The notes under the pieces were generated by a model, which worked only from the letters and a program-made list of their open reading frames with translations, searched no databases and was not told the DNA's origin. From positions 1,054,001 through 1,118,000 of the forward strand of contig CAVSIE010000002.1 in assembly GCA_963728045.1 (NCBI GenBank): 64,000 nt of DNA, read 5' to 3'. Each line of letters starts with the position of its first letter. Position 1 is the first letter of the stretch. This document shows, in pieces, positions 26,527-35,245 of the stretch. The DNA comes from VRUE01 sp963728045 (GTDB lineage Bacteria; Actinomycetota; Thermoleophilia; Solirubrobacterales; 70-9). The position numbers and the translations under genes are program-made.

Positions 26527-27612
26527 TTATAAGTCCGGAAACCCCGGATATCCGCGCGGCCCTCGTTCTCCCTGCTTCCCCCGCTTGCCATGTGCCCCCG
26601 GTTCCCCCTCTGGGCCGGGTTTACCTTCCGGCCCAGTCTCTCCCTGCTTCCCCTTCATTCCTTCGGGGCCCTGCTTCCCCATGGCACCTCGCACGCCCTG
26701 AGGGCCTCGCGAGGCCCTCAGGGCGAGGGTGACCGAGGTCCCAATGCTGAGCGTGCCGGCGAGCGCTAGGGAGACGAGAGCGGCACGGCGCGTAGGCGAG
26801 CTTGCCAGCGGCAGGGCAATGGCGACGATCGCAATGGCAAGGCACACAGCCGCCGTTGCAAACAAGAACGACGCTGCGAGATCACGGAATCCATTGGAGC
26901 CGAGCGCGGCCTCCGCCAGCCCGACGGCGCCGAGGGCCGCGGCAAGCGCAATGAAGTAAGTCATTCCTCCCCATGCACGATTGTCTAGCCACTCACGCGG
27001 CGTAGGTCGACATTGGTCTGCCCTGATTTCCTTAGCCAGCCCCTCCCATTCGGAGAGCACCGCTTCACCTGCCCTTTCGGCAGCGTCTTCTAAGTAACCC
27101 ATTCCTTCGTAGTTCATCTTGGTCCTGCGCCTTGCGACCTCGACAAACCAAGCCGCGTCGTTCCACGTCTCGAGAATGGGGGACAGCAACATCCTTTGGG
27201 CGATCTTGTCATCTAGTAGCCCCGCCCGGTATGAACCGCTGAGCTCCTCGTAGAAGTTGAAGACGAGGAAGACATTGGCCCGCTGTTCAAGGTTCAAGCT
27301 GTCATACGCCGCATCGGCTTCTGTGTCCGTCTTTGGCTTTGAGGAGGGGCCGAGAATGGCTTCCTCGGGATCCAGGAAGACACCCTTGTCGGCGGAGCCC
27401 AGGTAGGTGAGTACCTGCATGTGCAGCGGCGCGAAATCGAGCCCAAACAGGCGGCGCAGGTAGTCGAGCGCACGGGCCCTCTTGGAGTCATTGCGGTTCT
27501 GGCGGAGGGTTAGGACCGTCCCGCCAAGTGCTAGGACCCCTACCACCGCAACAGCGATAGCCGACCACCCTTCGAGGGATTCCAGAAAGGTCGCGGGAGC
27601 AATGATCGTCAT
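26527..27612 (-). CDS. Membrane protein with DUF4760-like domain and collagen-like tail
   Basis: 361 residues. A transmembrane helix lies at about 15-35. A soluble helical region (about 40-200) contains LEQRANVFLVFNFYEELSGS and resembles DUF4760. Three more hydrophobic segments lie at about 215-300. The last 50 residues are a collagen-like Gly-X-Y tract (GPEGMKGKQGETGPEGKPG). A collagen tail on a multi-pass membrane protein is unusual; trimerisation on the cell surface or inside is a guess. It lies alone between two tRNA half-genes. A 30-bp perfect palindrome is embedded in the codons just before the collagen tract. Confidence 0.7.
   Translation of the reverse strand: MTIIAPATFLESLEGWSAIAVAVVGVLALGGTVLTLRQNRNDSKRARALDYLRRLFGLDFAPLHMQVLTYLGSADKGVFLDPEEAILGPSSKPKTDTEADAAYDSLNLEQRANVFLVFNFYEELSGSYRAGLLDDKIAQRMLLSPILETWNDAAWFVEVARRRTKMNYEGMGYLEDAAERAGEAVLSEWEGLAKEIRADQCRPTPREWLDNRAWGGMTYFIALAAALGAVGLAEAALGSNGFRDLAASFLFATAAVCLAIAIVAIALPLASSPTRRAALVSLALAGTLSIGTSVTLALRASRGPQGVRGAMGKQGPEGMKGKQGETGPEGKPGPEGEPGAHGKRGKQGERGPRGYPGFPDL
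26695..26724. repeat. 30-bp perfect palindrome inside a coding region
   Basis: The half-site GCCCTGAGGGCCTCG is followed directly by its exact reverse complement, with no loop. It encodes ALRASRGPQG at the junction of the last membrane segment and the collagen tract. Confidence 0.8.
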
Positions 27613-27721
27613 CGACGCTGGCTACGGCTCGGCGATACCCGGTTGCCATGCACTGCATCGCACATGGCGTGAGGGTAGCTCGCCTTGCGGTCCAGTTGTC
27701 TTCGGAACGTGCGTCCTGCCG

Positions 27722-28156
<435 letters not shown>

Positions 28157-28176
<20 letters not shown>

Positions 28177-28480
28177 CTACTTTCCCCTCGGATAGGGCAT
28201 CGTGGATCATCGTGCCCGGGAGCCCCCCCCATTCGCGCACGTGGTCCTCGCTGGCGACCACCACGTCTGCGGGGACTCCAAGCTCGCCGACGAGCTTGGC
28301 AAGCCGCACCGACTCACCAAAGTGATCCTCCACGTCAGGCTCGATCACAAGGAAGTCGAAGTCGCTGTCGGACCTCTCCTCTCCACGTGCGTAGGAGCCA
28401 AACAAGATGACCTTGGCGTCGGCCCCCGCTGCCTCTGCTAGCGCTGCTCCAGCTCTGTCGATCAGATCGTGAGAAGCCAT
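28157..28480 (-). CDS. MNT nucleotidyltransferase antitoxin
   Basis: 107 residues from ATG at 28480 (a longer start at 28501 is less likely). The core is VILFGSYARGEERSDSDFDF, the GSxxRG...SDxD signature of minimal nucleotidyltransferases. In HEPN-MNT systems this protein adds AMP to the HEPN toxin and silences it. A TACCGT box lies 6 nt before the ATG, which supports the shorter start and a leaderless transcript. The box and its flanks recur upstream of the small gene at 29.3 kb. Confidence 0.8.
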
Positions 28481-28524
28481 GGCGACACGGTAGCGGAGCA
28501 TGCCGCCGACTCCTGCAACTCATT

Positions 28525-28539
28525 GGGCAGCGGCTGCCC
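28525..28539. promoter_or_regulatory. Conserved palindrome upstream of the MNT-HEPN module
   Basis: GGGCAGC-G-GCTGCCC followed by AAATCGAC. The same palindrome and AAATCGAC tail occur at 29390-29403 upstream of the neighbouring nucleotidyltransferase module. Distance to the ATG is about 45 bp, a plausible operator or recombination site. Confidence 0.55.
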
Positions 28540-28640
28540 AAATCGACATGAATCGGACGTAAATCGACCGCCACCGCCAATGCAAGGAGGGAAGACGCGT
28601 TTGGCTTTCTAGAGCCAAGAGGCGCTACTTCTCGGCCTCG

Positions 28641-28680
<40 letters not shown>

Positions 28681-28698
28681 CGGAGGCTCATCGTAGAG

Positions 28699-29175
28699 CT
28701 AATGGCCTGTCGCATCGAGATCCTCAAGGTCGGCCTGATCGCGTGTTCTTCCTGCTGCTCTCTTCATCGCCCTTAGATCCCCAAATGAACAAACGAGGAC
28801 TCTGATGCCGAGGACCTCTGACTCGGTTGCCCTGGCACGAAGCTCGTCGTAGGTCGGAACGCCGTCGAGTCCTTGGACGACATCCAGCTGGCCGAGTTCG
28901 GTCTCGATGGCAACGTGCTCTCCGCTTGCGAGTCGTGCTGCGATCGACGGTGGCGTGCTGAGGAATGACTCACCGGTTTGAATGTGGCCGTGAATGGCCA
29001 CGACGACGTCAGCGACACGCTTAAGGTTCCCGGGGTCAGGGGCGACGACAACGTCCACGTCCTTCGTTCCTCGGACGACGCCCCAGGCATTGACGGCAAG
29101 GCCGCCGATCAGAACAAACTCCACCTCCGCTTCAGAGAGTCGGCGCAGGAGTTGATCAAAAGCCGGTTCGGTCAA
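28699..29175 (-). CDS. Nucleotidyltransferase-fold protein of a TA-like pair
   Basis: 158 residues. FVLIGGLAVNAWGVVRGTKD is followed by VDVVV, giving the GG...TxDxD core of polymerase-beta-fold nucleotidyltransferases that act in toxin-antitoxin and resistance systems. DLRAMKRAAGRTRDQADLEDL at the C terminus is the conserved K...D-x-xDL element. The start overlaps the stop of the small upstream gene (ATGA). It ends 18 nt before tRNA half E. Toxin or antitoxin status cannot be decided from the sequence. Confidence 0.75.
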   Translation of the reverse strand: MTEPAFDQLLRRLSEAEVEFVLIGGLAVNAWGVVRGTKDVDVVVAPDPGNLKRVADVVVAIHGHIQTGESFLSTPPSIAARLASGEHVAIETELGQLDVVQGLDGVPTYDELRARATESEVLGIRVLVCSFGDLRAMKRAAGRTRDQADLEDLDATGH

Positions 29176-29348
29176 TTGGGCCGGGCGGAGCCAACGAATC
29201 GCATCAACTTGTGGCTCAGCGCTATGCCCTCGGCCAGGTTCACGCTCATGGGGCGTTGTGCGTCCTTAAGCAGCCGATGCAGCCGGACCGCCTCGGCCTC
29301 GGCCGCCGCGTCTTTCGACGGCTTGCTCACCCCCGGGATGGACTCCAT
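29172..29348 (-). CDS. Small partner protein of the nucleotidyltransferase
   Basis: 58 residues from ATG 29348 (a second ATG 9 nt upstream is possible). TACCGT lies 7 nt before this ATG, as in the MNT gene. The sequence is charged and helical (KDAAAEAEAVRLHRLLKDAQ) and ends with LAEGIALSHKLMRF. I do not recognise the family. Its 4-nt overlap with the nucleotidyltransferase gene suggests it is the antitoxin-sized partner of a two-gene unit. Confidence 0.6.
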   Translation of the reverse strand: MESIPGVSKPSKDAAAEAEAVRLHRLLKDAQRPMSVNLAEGIALSHKLMRFVGSARPN

Positions 29349-29389
29349 GGCCCACACGGTAGCGGAGCGGTGAAGACCTCTGCCTCAAT

Positions 29390-29403
29390 GGGCAGCGCTG
29401 CCC
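29390..29403. promoter_or_regulatory. Conserved palindrome upstream of the nucleotidyltransferase module
   Basis: GGGCAGCGCTGCCC is a perfect 14-bp palindrome followed by AAATCGAC. Together with the shared GCTCCGCTACCGTGT promoter block it makes the upstream regions of this module and the MNT-HEPN module clearly related. Confidence 0.55.
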
Positions 29404-29501
29404 AAATCGACGTCGATCGTGCGTAATCGAGTCGAATCAGTCTGCAGAGATTTCGACGCATTCCGCTCTGCCTCTGCGAAAAGCGCGAATCCTCAGTTTC
29501 G

Positions 29502-29540
29502 CTTAGGAGGAGTCGCTCTATCCAGCTGAGCTATCGGGGC
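29502..29540 (-). pseudogene. tRNA-Arg(CCU) 5' half, copy F
   Basis: Same 5' half as D and E but lacking one C in the anticodon arm (CTCCTCCTAAG), then CGAAACTGAGG. It is the rightmost copy; chromosomal-type secreted-protein genes follow on its right. Confidence 0.85.
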
Positions 29541-29578
29541 CGGTCAGCTCATCGTAAAGCTGACGCTGCTGCGCGAGA

Positions 29579-29866
29579 GTGACGCCAACAGTTTCGGGGT
29601 TCAGTCGGCGGGCTTGGCAGGTGCGCGGCAATGGCAATCTCGCGCTGACCAGGCATGAGCTTCTGTTCGCGCAGTGGGCGCCTAACCGGCTGGTCCGGAT
29701 TCCGCGTGACTCGATCGTCGAGGTGACGACGGCGAGGTCGCATCTCGGCAAGTGGATCGCGCGGGACCTGCTGAAGGTCGTCTGGACGACCGATCTCGGG
29801 AGGCAGGACTCGATCGCACTCTGGGTGAAGGACCTCGACGGCTGGCTCGAAGCGCTCAGAACCTGA
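29579..29866 (+). CDS. PH-like domain fragment, probably 5'-truncated
   Basis: 95 residues. From about residue 17 the sequence NGNLALTRHELLFAQWAPN, RLVRIPRDSIVEVTTARSHL and the WTTDLGRQDSIALWVKD end look like the C-terminal strands and helix of a bacterial pleckstrin-homology-like domain. The preceding residues do not resemble the family and lie close to the tRNA half F. I therefore think the N-terminal half was lost when the island was inserted. It may not be expressed. Confidence 0.45.
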   Translation: MTPTVSGFSRRAWQVRGNGNLALTRHELLFAQWAPNRLVRIPRDSIVEVTTARSHLGKWIARDLLKVVWTTDLGRQDSIALWVKDLDGWLEALRT

Positions 29867-29887
29867 TCCCTATCCTGGTACTCGAGG

Positions 29888-30688
29888 ATGTCGCGGAGCG
29901 GGAAGGCAGCAGGGCTGGTCGTCGTGCTCATGCTCTTGGGCGCTATCGCTGCGCCTGCCCAGGCCGAGCTGAGCGAGCGGGGTGACCTCTTCGTCCGCTT
30001 CAACGGGGGAATCAACCCCGATGCCCTGCCCCGCGAGGAGCTGGCGCCGATCTCCGTCCAGGTGGAGGGCACGGTGAGAACCCTCTCCGGCGAGCGGCCG
30101 CCGGCGCTGCGCCAGATCAAGATCGAGCTCAACCGCGGCGGGCGCATCGATCCTCATGGCCTACCGGTCTGCGGCTACAACGAGATCGTCGCGGCCTCAG
30201 CCCGGCAGGCGATGGCCGCCTGTGGGCCAGCCAAGGTCGGGGAGGGGATCTACCGCGCCAACACGGCTTTCCCCGAACAGGACACCTTCCCGTCGCGGGG
30301 TCACATCATCGCCTTCAACGCGGTCTCGAAAGGCCACGACGCGATCCTCGCCCACATCTACGGCATCAAGCCGGTGCCGATCACCCGGATCATCGTCTTT
30401 CACATCCGCCGCACCAGCGGCACCTTCGGCACCGTCCTCACCGGTGCTCTGCCGATCGCGGTCAACCGCTATGGCTACGTCGAGACCATCGCGCTCTCCC
30501 TGTTCCGGCGCTACTCCTACCGGGGTGAGGCGCGTAGCTACATCAGCGCCGCCTGCGCCGCCCCCGCCGGCTTCTTCAGCGCCCTCTTCCCCTTCGCCCG
30601 CACCTCGATGACCTTTGAGGACGGGCGCACACTTTCCAGCACGCTGACCCGCAGCTGCGCGGTCAACCGCAGCGCTGGTCAAAGCTGA
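29888..30688 (+). CDS. Conserved secreted protein
   Basis: 266 residues with a clear signal peptide (LVVVLMLLGAIAAPAQA-EL). The mature part has QIKIELNRGGRIDPHGLPVC near residue 77, two Cys pairs (GLPVCGYNEI...AACGPAKVG and SAACAAPAG...SCAVN) and HIRRTSGTFGTVLTGALPI. It resembles a secreted family common in Solirubrobacterales genomes, but I know no function. ATG 21 nt after the PH-like fragment. Confidence 0.75.
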   Translation: MSRSGKAAGLVVVLMLLGAIAAPAQAELSERGDLFVRFNGGINPDALPREELAPISVQVEGTVRTLSGERPPALRQIKIELNRGGRIDPHGLPVCGYNEIVAASARQAMAACGPAKVGEGIYRANTAFPEQDTFPSRGHIIAFNAVSKGHDAILAHIYGIKPVPITRIIVFHIRRTSGTFGTVLTGALPIAVNRYGYVETIALSLFRRYSYRGEARSYISAACAAPAGFFSALFPFARTSMTFEDGRTLSSTLTRSCAVNRSAGQS

Positions 30689-30703
30689 GGCGGAGGGCTC
30701 CGG

Positions 30704-31039
30704 CTAGGCGGCGAAGCGCTCGAGGAAGAACGCAGCCCCGAAGGCCAGCGAGAGGATGGCGCCGGCGAGTCCGGTTAAAAGGACGCGCCTCTTGAACGTC
30801 AGGTGCCATTCCAGATCCTCGCGATAGATCTCAGCGAGCCTGTCGTACTGGGCCGTCCCGTCTCCCGATGGCATGCCATCGGGATAGAGCCGCCGGAGAG
30901 CCTCCTCGTACTCGGCGATTATCTCCTGGGAATCGCGGGTTCGCGACTGGCCTGGCAGCAGGACTGCTATCAAGCTGCGGAAGAATCCCATTCGGTCTCC
31001 CGGCGGAGGGACAGGCGAGCCGGGCTGCGCATGGTCCAT
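30704..31039 (-). CDS. Small membrane protein, C-terminal TM helix
   Basis: 111 residues. A cytosolic, acidic helix region (EIIAEYEEALRRLYPDGMPS, then YDRLAEIYREDLEWHLTFKR) is followed by one TM helix near the C terminus (LLTGLAGAILSLAFGAAFFL). It starts 3 nt after the stop of the winged-helix gene, so the two form an operon. It is perhaps the target or partner of that regulator; no known family. Confidence 0.65.
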   Translation of the reverse strand: MDHAQPGSPVPPPGDRMGFFRSLIAVLLPGQSRTRDSQEIIAEYEEALRRLYPDGMPSGDGTAQYDRLAEIYREDLEWHLTFKRRVLLTGLAGAILSLAFGAAFFLERFAA

Positions 31040-31042
31040 TCG

Positions 31043-31390
31043 TCACTCTGCCTCACTGCGCGTCCAGTCGGTGTAAAGGTCCTGGCAGGCCTGCCAGAAC
31101 GAGCTATCGCTTCGGATGTACCAGCGCTTTTTGTCCTGGCCTGTGTCGACCTCAGAGAGAAGTCCGACTTTCACCAGCGCACGGAGCTGCGCCCGCACCC
31201 GGCTGTTGATCAAGCCGATCTCGTGTTCCAAGTCAGTGGCGTTGACCATCCCGTCGTCACTGTCGGCTATTGCCAACAGGACGTCGAGACGATCCTTGTT
31301 CCCAAAGAGCCCCTTCGATTGCTCGCGGAGCTGCTCGCGGGCTTCGGGCGTCAGCGAAGTGGGACTGAATTGACTGGACTGATCCGCCAT
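31043..31390 (-). CDS. Winged-helix (ArsR/MarR-like) regulator
   Basis: 115 residues from ATG 31390; an upstream ATG at 31429 lies in the AT-rich promoter. The middle has LDVLLAIADSDDGMVNATDL, then LINSRVRAQLRALVKVGLLS and a wing with DKKRWYI, the layout of ArsR/MarR winged helices. Followed 3 nt later by the small membrane protein gene. A palindrome immediately upstream is a likely autoregulatory site. Confidence 0.7.
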   Translation of the reverse strand: MADQSSQFSPTSLTPEAREQLREQSKGLFGNKDRLDVLLAIADSDDGMVNATDLEHEIGLINSRVRAQLRALVKVGLLSEVDTGQDKKRWYIRSDSSFWQACQDLYTDWTRSEAE

Positions 31391-31402
31391 GAGTGGCGGA
31401 AA

Positions 31403-31420
31403 GCATAAAGCTTTATATGC
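31403..31420. promoter_or_regulatory. AT-rich palindromic operator/promoter
   Basis: ATAAAGCTTTAT (31405-31416) is a perfect 12-bp palindrome extended to GCAT...ATGC, in strong contrast to the GC-rich surroundings. On the minus strand TATAAA provides a -10. It lies 13 bp upstream of the regulator's ATG at 31390. A further CATAAAGG half-site lies at 31433-31440. Confidence 0.6.
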
Positions 31421-31501
31421 AAAATACAAAACCCATAAAGGTTTCAGGAGACTCGGACGGAAAAGGTCCGGTTGGTCCTTGCGGAGCTGTGGCCGTGATG
31501 G

Positions 31502-32140
31502 CTAGTCGTAGAGGCTCTCGGAGGCGAGCTCGAGGGCGCGGCGGCTCCAGAGCTTCACCTCCATGAAGACGTCGTCGCCGTAGCCTTTGAGCGCGTCGAG
31601 GGCGATCAGGGTGAAGCGTTCGTCGGTGACTATCTCCTGGTCGACCGTCTCCGCGTCCAGCTCGGCGCTGGCGGCGACGGCGTTACGGACCAGGGGGCGG
31701 CCCCAGACCAGGGTGACGTCGCCGGCGCGGCCGTTCTCGCCCCGCCAGCGGCCGATCACGTCGTCGTTGAGGTCGATCCGCCACTCGGGGTTGTCCTCGG
31801 CGAGCACGTCGGTGAAGTCGGCCTTGGCCTGGAAGTCGCCCGGCTCGCCGCCCTCCTCCGGTTGCGCGTAGGAGACGTGGCCGAAAAGCTCCAGCGCGCC
31901 GCCATCGGGACCGTCGACGCGCGCGGTGCAGGGGACCCAGACGCGCCCGCCCCAGGCACGCTCCGGGAACCAGCCGATCGCCTCGGCCTCCGGAGCCTCG
32001 ACCCCTTCGGGCAGCTCCTCGATCGAGTCGCACGCGTCCCCGAACGCCTCCACCAGGCGCTCGGCGAAGCGCCCGTGCGGGATCCCCTCCTGGGTCGAGT
32101 CGGCGATGAAGCGCGGGATCGGACGCGGGTTGGGCGGCAT
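31502..32140 (-). CDS. Conserved hypothetical protein
   Basis: 212 residues, acidic, no signal peptide or membrane helix. Notable stretches are RFIADSTQEGIPHGRFAERL near residue 10, GWFPERAWGGRVWVPCTARV near 56 and TLIALDALKGYGDDVFMEVKL near the C terminus. It looks like a cytosolic alpha/beta protein. I do not recognise a family. Standalone, separated from galT by an inverted repeat. Confidence 0.65.
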   Translation of the reverse strand: MPPNPRPIPRFIADSTQEGIPHGRFAERLVEAFGDACDSIEELPEGVEAPEAEAIGWFPERAWGGRVWVPCTARVDGPDGGALELFGHVSYAQPEEGGEPGDFQAKADFTDVLAEDNPEWRIDLNDDVIGRWRGENGRAGDVTLVWGRPLVRNAVAASAELDAETVDQEIVTDERFTLIALDALKGYGDDVFMEVKLWSRRALELASESLYD

Positions 32141-32154
32141 CGCGCCACCCTACT

Positions 32155-32254
32155 CTGGGGGGATCTGGCGAAGCAGATCAAGGACGCAGGGAGCGAAGCG
32201 TGCTCTGCACGTGAGCGACCGAGGACGCCGATATGCGATGCCAGATCCCCTCAG
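32155..32254. repeat. Imperfect inverted repeat between genes
   Basis: CTGGGGGGATCTGGC (32155-32169) and GCCAGATCCCCTCAG (32240-32254) are inverted copies with one mismatch, separated by 70 nt. The right arm covers the galT stop. It could be a bidirectional terminator or a small palindromic element. Confidence 0.5.
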
Positions 32255-33324
32255 AGCGATTCCCGCAGGTCGGCTGCCGCTTGCTCCGGTGGGTAGGTGT
32301 TGATGTCGACGCCGGTGGCGAACTCGAAGCTCGCCTTGACCGTGAGGCGGGGGGCGATGTCGATGTGCCAGTGGAAGCTGCTCGGCGCCGCGGGGGGCGG
32401 TGCGTACCCAGAGGTTGAGCTCGGGCGAGCCGTCGAAGCGCGCGGCGAGGGTGCGCAGCGCGGTGCGGATCATCGCCGCCCCGGCGGTGTCCTCCTCGAA
32501 GCTGGCGGCTTCGCGGCGGGGCACGACGCGCAGCTCGAAGGGAGAGCGCGACGCCCAGGGGCAGATCAGCGCCGCCTCGTCGTCGATCGCGACCAGGCGC
32601 TCGCGGCGCCGCACCTCCTCGACCAGGACGTCGCTGAGCAGCGCCGCCGCCCGCGGTCCGCTCGGCGTAGGCGCCCGCCCGCTCGCGCTCGCGCGCCACC
32701 GCCGCCGGCACGAAGGGAAGGGCGTAGAGCTGGGCGTGGGTGTGCTCGAGCGAGGCGCCCGCCCCGCCGCCCTCGTTGACGATCAGCTGCACGTAGGCGG
32801 CGTCGTCGTGGGCGCGCATCCGCTCGCGCCAGGTCTCGACCGCGGCGGCGAACTGCTCCTCGTCCAGCTCCGCCATCGCGGTCGACGTGCTGGGTGCGTT
32901 GACGATCACCTCGTGGGCGCCGTTCGCCGGGCGTGAGACGAAGAGGTCGGCCTCGCCGGCGCGGCGCGACTCCAGCAGCGGGTCGCCGGAGCTGGCGAAG
33001 GCCCCGCCTCGCCGCCGGTTGCCGTCGCGCTCGGGTTGCCGCCCGCGGCCGAATCGCCGGACCGTCTCCCTCGGCGCCAGCGCCGGGTAGAGGTTCGGCA
33101 CCACCCGCGTCGTCCAGCCCGGCGTGTCGGCCTCGCCGCCGGCACGCGTCGCGTAGACCTCGGGCGGGGTGCGGTCCTCGCTGTCCCTCGCAGAAGGGAC
33201 AGCTCTCTGCGCCCTTGGGCTCGCTCGTCGGCGTCCCGAAGTTGTCCGGACGGTCGGCGCGGCCGGGCGCGAGGATCGTCCGCAGCCCGGTCAGCTGGTC
33301 GATGCGGAGCTCGGGAGCGCTCAG
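32251..33324 (-). CDS. galT: Galactose-1-phosphate uridylyltransferase (frameshifted)
   Basis: Joining frames gives a full GalT of the Leloir pathway (UDP-glucose + galactose-1-P exchange). Visible parts are PELRIDQLTGLRTILAPGRA, the zinc CPFCEG, EDRTPPEVYATRAGGEADTP, TRVVPNLYPALA, ANGAHEVIVNAPS, ASLEHTHAQLYALPFVP, LICPWASRSPFELRVVPRR, and a C terminus near DINTYPPEQAAADL. At least three single-base shifts (near 33186, 32650 and 32390) break it. The first family-like codon overlaps the SPFH stop, and only a CTG at 33324 is available, so the true start is unsure. The motifs survive, so miscalled bases are likelier than decay. Confidence 0.75.
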
Positions 33325-34156
33325 GGCTGGGAGGGGGGAGGGTCGTCGGCGCCGCCCTCGGCCGGCGGGGCGGACGAGGTTTTCCTGGCTTTCGCCCCGC
33401 CCTGGGCCCCAGCGAGGAACGGCTCGAGCACGTCCATCGGCAGCGGGAAGACGATCGTCGTGTTCTGGTTGCTGCCGATCTCGAGCAGCGTCTGCAGGTA
33501 GCGCAGCTGCAGCGAGGCGGGGTTGGTGCTGATGATGTCGGCGGCGTCGGTGAGCTTCTGCGCCGCCTGGTACTCGCCCTCGGAGTTGATGATCTTGGCC
33601 CGCCGCTCGCGCTCGGCCTCGGCCTGGCGCGCCATCGCTCGCTGCATCTGCTCAGGGATCTCGACGTCCTTGATCTCGACCGCGGTCACCTTCACGCCCC
33701 AGGGCTCGGTCGACTCGTCGATGATCTTCTGCAGCTCTTCGTTGAGCCGCTCGCGCTCGGCCAGCAGCTGGTCCAGTTCGGCCTTGCCGAGCACCGAGCG
33801 CAGCGCCGTCTGCGCGATCTGCGACGTCGCGAGCAGGTAAGTTCTCGACCTCGACGATCGCCCGGTTCGGCGTCGACGACGCGGAAGTAGGCGACCGCGT
33901 TGACGCTGGAGGGGACGTTGTCGCGGGTGATCACCTCCTGCGGCGGGATGTTGAGGGTGACCGTGCGCAGGTCGACCTTGACCATGCGGTCGATGAACGG
34001 GATCAGCAGGATCAGGCCGGGCCCCTTCGGCGCGATCAGCCGCCCGAGCCGGAAGATCACGCCTCGCTCGTACTCGCGCAGCACCCGCACCGAGGCGCCG
34101 AGCGCGATCAGCAGGAAGATCGCCAGGACGACCAGTACGCCGATCAGGACCTCCAT
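33321..34156 (-). CDS. SPFH/stomatin-family membrane protein (frameshifted)
   Basis: It begins with a TM helix (VLIGVLVVLAIFLLIALGAS) and the slipin core REYERGVIFRLGRLIAPKGP, PPQEVITRDNVPSSVNAVAY. Two shifts near 33840-33880 separate this from LRSVLGKAELDQLLAERERL, the EQMQRAMARQAEAERERRA coiled coil and the NPASLQLRYLQTLLEI end. SPFH proteins scaffold membrane microdomains. The ATG shares a base with the NfeD stop, and NfeD-SPFH is the standard operon pair. Confidence 0.8.
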
Positions 34157-34632
34157 CAGCCTGCTCCTTCCTCGGACGCTGCGGGTTGCGACTCGGGGCG
34201 CACCACCAGGGTCAGCCCCTCGACCGCCTCGACCCTGACTCTATCCCCAACGCTGGCCCGGCCCTCGCCCCCGGCCAGGCGCGCCCTCCAGAGGGCGCCC
34301 TCGATCCAGACCTGACCCTCTGGCGCGAGCGGGGTGCGTGCCTCGGCGAGGGCGCCGGCCAGCTCCTCCGGGCCGGTCCGCACCGGCTCGTCGCGGTGTG
34401 CTTCGAGCACCTTGCGGCCGACGAAGAAGAAGGTGACGAGGGAGAGGACGCCGAGCGTGATCAGACCGGGGCCGATGTAGGAGGAGGCATCGGAGCCGCT
34501 CTCGAGCGCGACCACACCGGCGCCGACCAGGCCGAGCGCGCCGAGCGCCGCCAGCACCCCACCGGTCGGCAGCAGCAGCTCGGCGACGAGCAGGGCGACT
34601 CCGAGTAGGGCGATGACGACGTAGGCATCCAC
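34156..34632 (-). CDS. NfeD-family membrane protein
   Basis: 158 residues from GTG 34632. Three or four TM segments (YVVIALLGVALLVAELLLPT, ALGALGLVGAGVVAL, GLITLGVLSLVTFFFVGRKV), then a C-terminal OB-like domain (APEGQVWIEGALWRARLAGG, GDRVRVEAVEGLTLVV), the signature of NfeD. It lacks the ClpP-like protease domain of long NfeD forms. It works with the SPFH protein encoded immediately downstream. Confidence 0.85.
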   Translation of the reverse strand: MDAYVVIALLGVALLVAELLLPTGGVLAALGALGLVGAGVVALESGSDASSYIGPGLITLGVLSLVTFFFVGRKVLEAHRDEPVRTGPEELAGALAEARTPLAPEGQVWIEGALWRARLAGGEGRASVGDRVRVEAVEGLTLVVRPESQPAASEEGAG

Positions 34633-34639
34633 GGGCTGA

Positions 34640-35230
34640 TTATCCGCTCTCGCACACGGGAGGCTGCCCGAGCGCGCAGCTCTCGATCGCCGCGCGCAGG
34701 TCCTCGTGCTCGACGTAGGGGATGTATGTGAAGTAGAGAAGCTCGCCGTCCCTGTCGTAGAAGGCGGTGGCGGGGAGGCCGCGCGAGGCGCCGATGCTGT
34801 CGGCGATCTCCTCGTCGGGGTCGGTGTAGCTGGGGTAGGGGACGGGGTTGTCGCGCAGGAAGGTGCGCGCCGCGTCGTCAGAGTCCTGACTGTCGACGCC
34901 GAGGAAGGCGACGCGTTTGCCGTACTCGGCGGCCAGTTGCTGGAAGGCGGGGAACTCGATCCGGCACGGCCCGCACCAGGAGGCCCAGACGTTGACCACG
35001 ACCGGGTACCCGCGCAGCTCCTCGATCCGCCGCTCGTAAGCGTCGACGCCGCCGTCCAGCAGCTGGTTCCCCTGCGTGTGCAGGGCCGCCAGTGGTGGCG
35101 GCGACCCGGCCAGGGCCTTCTCATAGTCGGGGTGTTTGCCGGCTCCATCGTCGGAGGAGCCACAGCCCCCTACGGTCAGCGCGGCTATCGCCACCAGGCA
35201 GATCGCCAGCTGTCGCCCCGGCTTTCGCAA
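34640..35230 (-). CDS. TlpA-like thioredoxin-fold lipoprotein
   Basis: 196 residues, TTG start. Lipobox LTVGGC at residues 19-24 marks a lipoprotein. Thioredoxin fold with VVNVWASWCGPCRIEFPAF (active WCGPC near residue 85-89) and LPATAFYDRDGEL containing the cis-Pro. TlpA/ResA proteins reduce extracytoplasmic disulfides, for example in apocytochrome c. The ccm genes lie 8 kb away. The gene ends 7 nt before nfeD, so it may lead that operon. Confidence 0.85.
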   Translation of the reverse strand: MRKPGRQLAICLVAIAALTVGGCGSSDDGAGKHPDYEKALAGSPPPLAALHTQGNQLLDGGVDAYERRIEELRGYPVVVNVWASWCGPCRIEFPAFQQLAAEYGKRVAFLGVDSQDSDDAARTFLRDNPVPYPSYTDPDEEIADSIGASRGLPATAFYDRDGELLYFTYIPYVEHEDLRAAIESCALGQPPVCESG

Positions 35231-35239
35231 TTCCTTGAT

Positions 35240-35245
35240 TACAAT
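35240..35245 (+). promoter_or_regulatory. Candidate -10 box between tlpA-like gene and helicase gene
   Basis: TACAAT on the plus strand in the divergent 138-bp gap; the complementary strand shows TATTGT pointing to the tlpA-like gene. No convincing -35. Confidence 0.3.
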
